Assembly: GCA_964632865.1 (NCBI GenBank)
Contig: CAZWDH010000306.1
Location: 1-7,890, forward strand
From: JAHDWY01 sp964632865
GTDB lineage: Bacteria; Hydrogenedentota; Hydrogenedentia; Hydrogenedentales; SLHB01
Reading direction: 5' to 3'
DNA length: 7,890 nt
Part shown: positions 5,985 to 7,890 of the stretch, one piece after another
Position numbering within the stretch: the first letter of the stretch is position 1
Layout: every line of letters begins with the position of its first letter
Notes under the pieces: generated by a model
What the model was told of the DNA's origin: nothing
Databases searched by the model: none
Seen by the model: the letters and a program-made list of their open reading frames with translations, nothing else
Made by a program: the position numbers and the translations under genes

Positions 5985-6917
5985 ATGGAACACAGTACCC
6001 CGGAAATTTCGGTGGTCATTCCCATTTTCAACGAAGAGCCCAATCTTCGGGAATTGCTGCGCCGTATCGCGGAGACGCTGGACGCCATGGGGCGCACTTT
6101 TGAAATCATCGCCGTCGACGACGGCAGTTCCGATGGGAGTCTGGACGTTCTGAAGGGGATTCGCGAGGCGGACCCGCGCCTTCGCATCGTGTGTCTGGCG
6201 CGCAATTTCGGGCAAAGCCCCGCGCTCTATGCTGGATTCGCCCACGTCCGCGGCCAGATCGTCGCCATGATTGACGCGGATCTACAAAACCCCCCGGAGG
6301 AACTTCCGAAACTCATCGCGAAGATCGACGAAGGCTACGACTTTGTCAGCGGATACCGCCACGACCGCCAGGATTCGTTTCTCAGGACGGTTCCGTCGCG
6401 CGTCATCAACTATGTCGTGAAGAAGACCACGCGCGCCGAGTTTCGCGATGTGGGCTGCTCAATCAAGGCCTTCCGCCGCAACGTCATCGACGTGATGGGC
6501 CGTTTTACGCACCGCTCCCGATACTTGCCCGTGGACGTGGCGCTCCTCGGCGTGCGCACGGCCGAAGTGGAAGTGGCCCACGACAAACGGGCCGCGGGAA
6601 CCAGCAAGTACGGCTTCTTCACCCTTATCCGCACCACGTTTGATCTCATTACGAGCGTGACCGCCGCGCCCCTACGGTTTTTTGGACTGCTCGGCTGGTT
6701 ATTCGCGCTAGTCGGGTTCGGTGTTGGGTTGCGCGTCGCGTACTTTCGGTTGACCCATCCCGAAGATCCGCAAATGATAGGTTCCGTCATGGCCATCATT
6801 TTCTTTCTTTTTGGCGTGCAGATGATCGGCACCGGCTTGATGTGCGAATACATCAGCCGCATCTACATCGAGGTGCAGAACCGCCCCTATTACCTCGTGC
6901 GGGAAGTGATCGAATAA
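5985..6917 (+). CDS. Family 2 polyprenyl-phosphate glycosyltransferase, ArnC/GtrB-like, membrane-anchored
   Basis: The enzyme probably transfers a sugar from a nucleotide donor to undecaprenyl phosphate at the cytosolic face of the inner membrane. In the 310-aa reading, the GT-A fold starts with SVVIPIFNEE (9-18), followed by VDDGSSDGS (44-52) and the nucleotide/metal motif D97-A-D99 in MIDADLQNPPEE. An R202-x2-G205-x-S207-K208-Y209 motif, typical of ArnC, GtrB and DPM1-like proteins, precedes an amphipathic stretch. Two transmembrane helices lie at about 231-253 and 266-286. ATG at 5985 is preferred over 5961 because GGAGG (5976-5980) lies four bases upstream and the conserved fold begins directly after it; the upstream ATG has no ribosome site. 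An ATP-grasp gene follows after 34 bases and is probably co-transcribed. The sugar and final glycan cannot be read from sequence. Confidence 0.92.
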   Translation: MEHSTPEISVVIPIFNEEPNLRELLRRIAETLDAMGRTFEIIAVDDGSSDGSLDVLKGIREADPRLRIVCLARNFGQSPALYAGFAHVRGQIVAMIDADLQNPPEELPKLIAKIDEGYDFVSGYRHDRQDSFLRTVPSRVINYVVKKTTRAEFRDVGCSIKAFRRNVIDVMGRFTHRSRYLPVDVALLGVRTAEVEVAHDKRAAGTSKYGFFTLIRTTFDLITSVTAAPLRFFGLLGWLFALVGFGVGLRVAYFRLTHPEDPQMIGSVMAIIFFLFGVQMIGTGLMCEYISRIYIEVQNRPYYLVREVIE

Positions 6918-6951
6918 TGCCCGATCGACACTGGAGAGGCGGGAACGCCCC

Positions 6952-7890
6952 ATGAGTGCCGACGCCGTCAACGTGCTGGTTCTCGGCGCGGGGAGCAATG
7001 TCAGTCAGGGCATATTGAAGACGCTGGCTTTGTGCAAGCTGCCCTGCAACGTAATTGCCGCCGGCGTTCATCCTATGGACTTCGGGTTGCACACGGGGCA
7101 TCGCGCGTACCTTTGCCCCTGGGCCACCGATCCATCTTTCATGGATTGGTTGCTCGACACCTGCCGCAAGGAACGCATTCACGCGATCCTCTCCGGCGCG
7201 GAGACCGTGGTTGACTTTCTGACGGAACATGCATCCGCAATCCGGGAGGATAGCGGTGCGATGAGCCTCGTCAGTGGACCGGCCGTACACGCCATCGGGA
7301 AAGACAAACTGGGTACCTGCCACTGGCTGGAGCAACACGGGTTCCGCGCGCCCCAGTCCGCCATGTCGGATGACGAAGCCGCGTTGACCGCGCTCGTCGC
7401 GCGGCACGCGTATCCCTTCGTGGCCAAGCCGCGGTTCGGTGGCGGCTCGCGCGGCTTGATCTGGATTCGCGACGAAATCGATCTCGACTACATCCGCAAA
7501 CGTCCCGGCTATGTCGTGCAGGAATGCGTCGGCACGGAAGACCAGGAGTATACGGTCGGGTGTTTCTGCGACCGGGATGGCACGGTTCGCGGCACCATCG
7601 TCATGCGGCGTGAACTGCAGGACGGCGCAACCGTTCGCGCCATCGCCTGCGATCATCCCGTGGTCGAGGACACCTCCCGGCGGATCGTTGAGGCCCTGAA
7701 GCCTATGGGACCCTGCAACGTTCAATGCCGCGTGGCGGACGGCGATGTGGTCTGTTTCGAGATGAACATCCGGTTCTCGGGCACCACGCCGCTACGTGCG
7801 CGGCTGGGATTCAACGAAGTGGAGGCGGCCTTGCGCCACTATGTTCTGGGCGAACCGGCCTACGATCTCCCGCGAATCACGCATGGGATG
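6952..7890 (+). CDS. ATP-grasp ligase, carbamoyl-phosphate-synthase-like (3' end outside the window)
   Basis: The open frame gives 313 residues without a stop before the window ends. The N-terminal pre-ATP-grasp fold shows VLVLGAGSNVSQGILKTL (8-25). K119 and K159 (FVAKPRFGGGSRG, with its glycine-rich loop) fit the two ATP-binding lysines. E191 in VVQE and E199 lie where the adenine and ribose contacts sit in this superfamily. E270-x-N272-x-R274-FSGTTPL matches the magnesium-binding end of CarB/PylC-like members. The family forms acyl-phosphate intermediates and joins a carboxylate to an amine or other nucleophile. Its place after a lipid-linked glycosyltransferase suggests amino-acyl or similar decoration of a surface sugar, which is inference. 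The ribosome site GGAGAGG (6933-6939) is 12 bases from ATG, with a small GGCG/CGCC hairpin (6938-6949) between them that would shorten the effective distance. Confidence 0.88.
   Translation, partial: MSADAVNVLVLGAGSNVSQGILKTLALCKLPCNVIAAGVHPMDFGLHTGHRAYLCPWATDPSFMDWLLDTCRKERIHAILSGAETVVDFLTEHASAIREDSGAMSLVSGPAVHAIGKDKLGTCHWLEQHGFRAPQSAMSDDEAALTALVARHAYPFVAKPRFGGGSRGLIWIRDEIDLDYIRKRPGYVVQECVGTEDQEYTVGCFCDRDGTVRGTIVMRRELQDGATVRAIACDHPVVEDTSRRIVEALKPMGPCNVQCRVADGDVVCFEMNIRFSGTTPLRARLGFNEVEAALRHYVLGEPAYDLPRITHGM

Noticed and set aside
6853..7725. 290-aa open frame antisense to the ATP-grasp gene
   Set aside because: The plus-strand frame has clear ATP-grasp motifs, whereas the minus-strand product shows no recognisable domain.

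Overview
The window is a GC-rich bacterial chromosomal segment with dense coding and ordinary Shine-Dalgarno starts. It holds housekeeping metabolism, two signalling-type genes and the start of an envelope-glycan cluster. There are no rRNA, tRNA, phage, transposase or CRISPR signals. The closest marker is a full-length bacterial NADP-type isocitrate dehydrogenase whose active-site numbering up to Tyr160 coincides with the E. coli enzyme. The mix (stand-alone GspE/PilB N-terminal domain, long-form SerA, soluble histidine kinase with a HDxNN box, glycan genes) fits a free-living Gram-negative-type environmental bacterium. I cannot place the phylum from sequence alone.

Layout. Positions 1-84 are the tail of an unidentified gene. 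An AT-rich gap with an inverted repeat and an extended -10 promoter leads to a 184-aa protein (236-790) that is essentially a lone MshEN/T2SSE_N domain, a family in which several members bind cyclic di-GMP. A 411-base gap follows. It carries a strong hairpin terminator, a second weaker hairpin with a seven-T run, and a hairpin-rich leader reaching the serA ribosome binding site. serA (1202-2779) and icd (2830-4065) are 50 bases apart and probably form one transcription unit, closed by a 14-position stem-loop. A single-domain histidine kinase (4194-4937) has its own promoter and converges, with a 15-base gap, on a minus-strand zinc-ribbon methyltransferase (4953-5843). Divergent from the methyltransferase, a polyprenyl-phosphate-type family 2 glycosyltransferase (5985-6917) is followed after 34 bases by an ATP-grasp ligase that runs off the window end.

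How the parts work together. SerA opens serine synthesis from 3-phosphoglycerate. Icd supplies 2-oxoglutarate and NADPH, so the pair links serine/one-carbon supply with the glutamate and reductant pool. The glycosyltransferase, ATP-grasp enzyme and methyltransferase look like the edge of a cell-surface polysaccharide or lipid-linked sugar locus. The MshEN-like protein and the histidine kinase both lack their usual partner domains. These two proteins and the serA leader are the least ordinary items here. I see no clear evidence of a wholly new multi-gene system.
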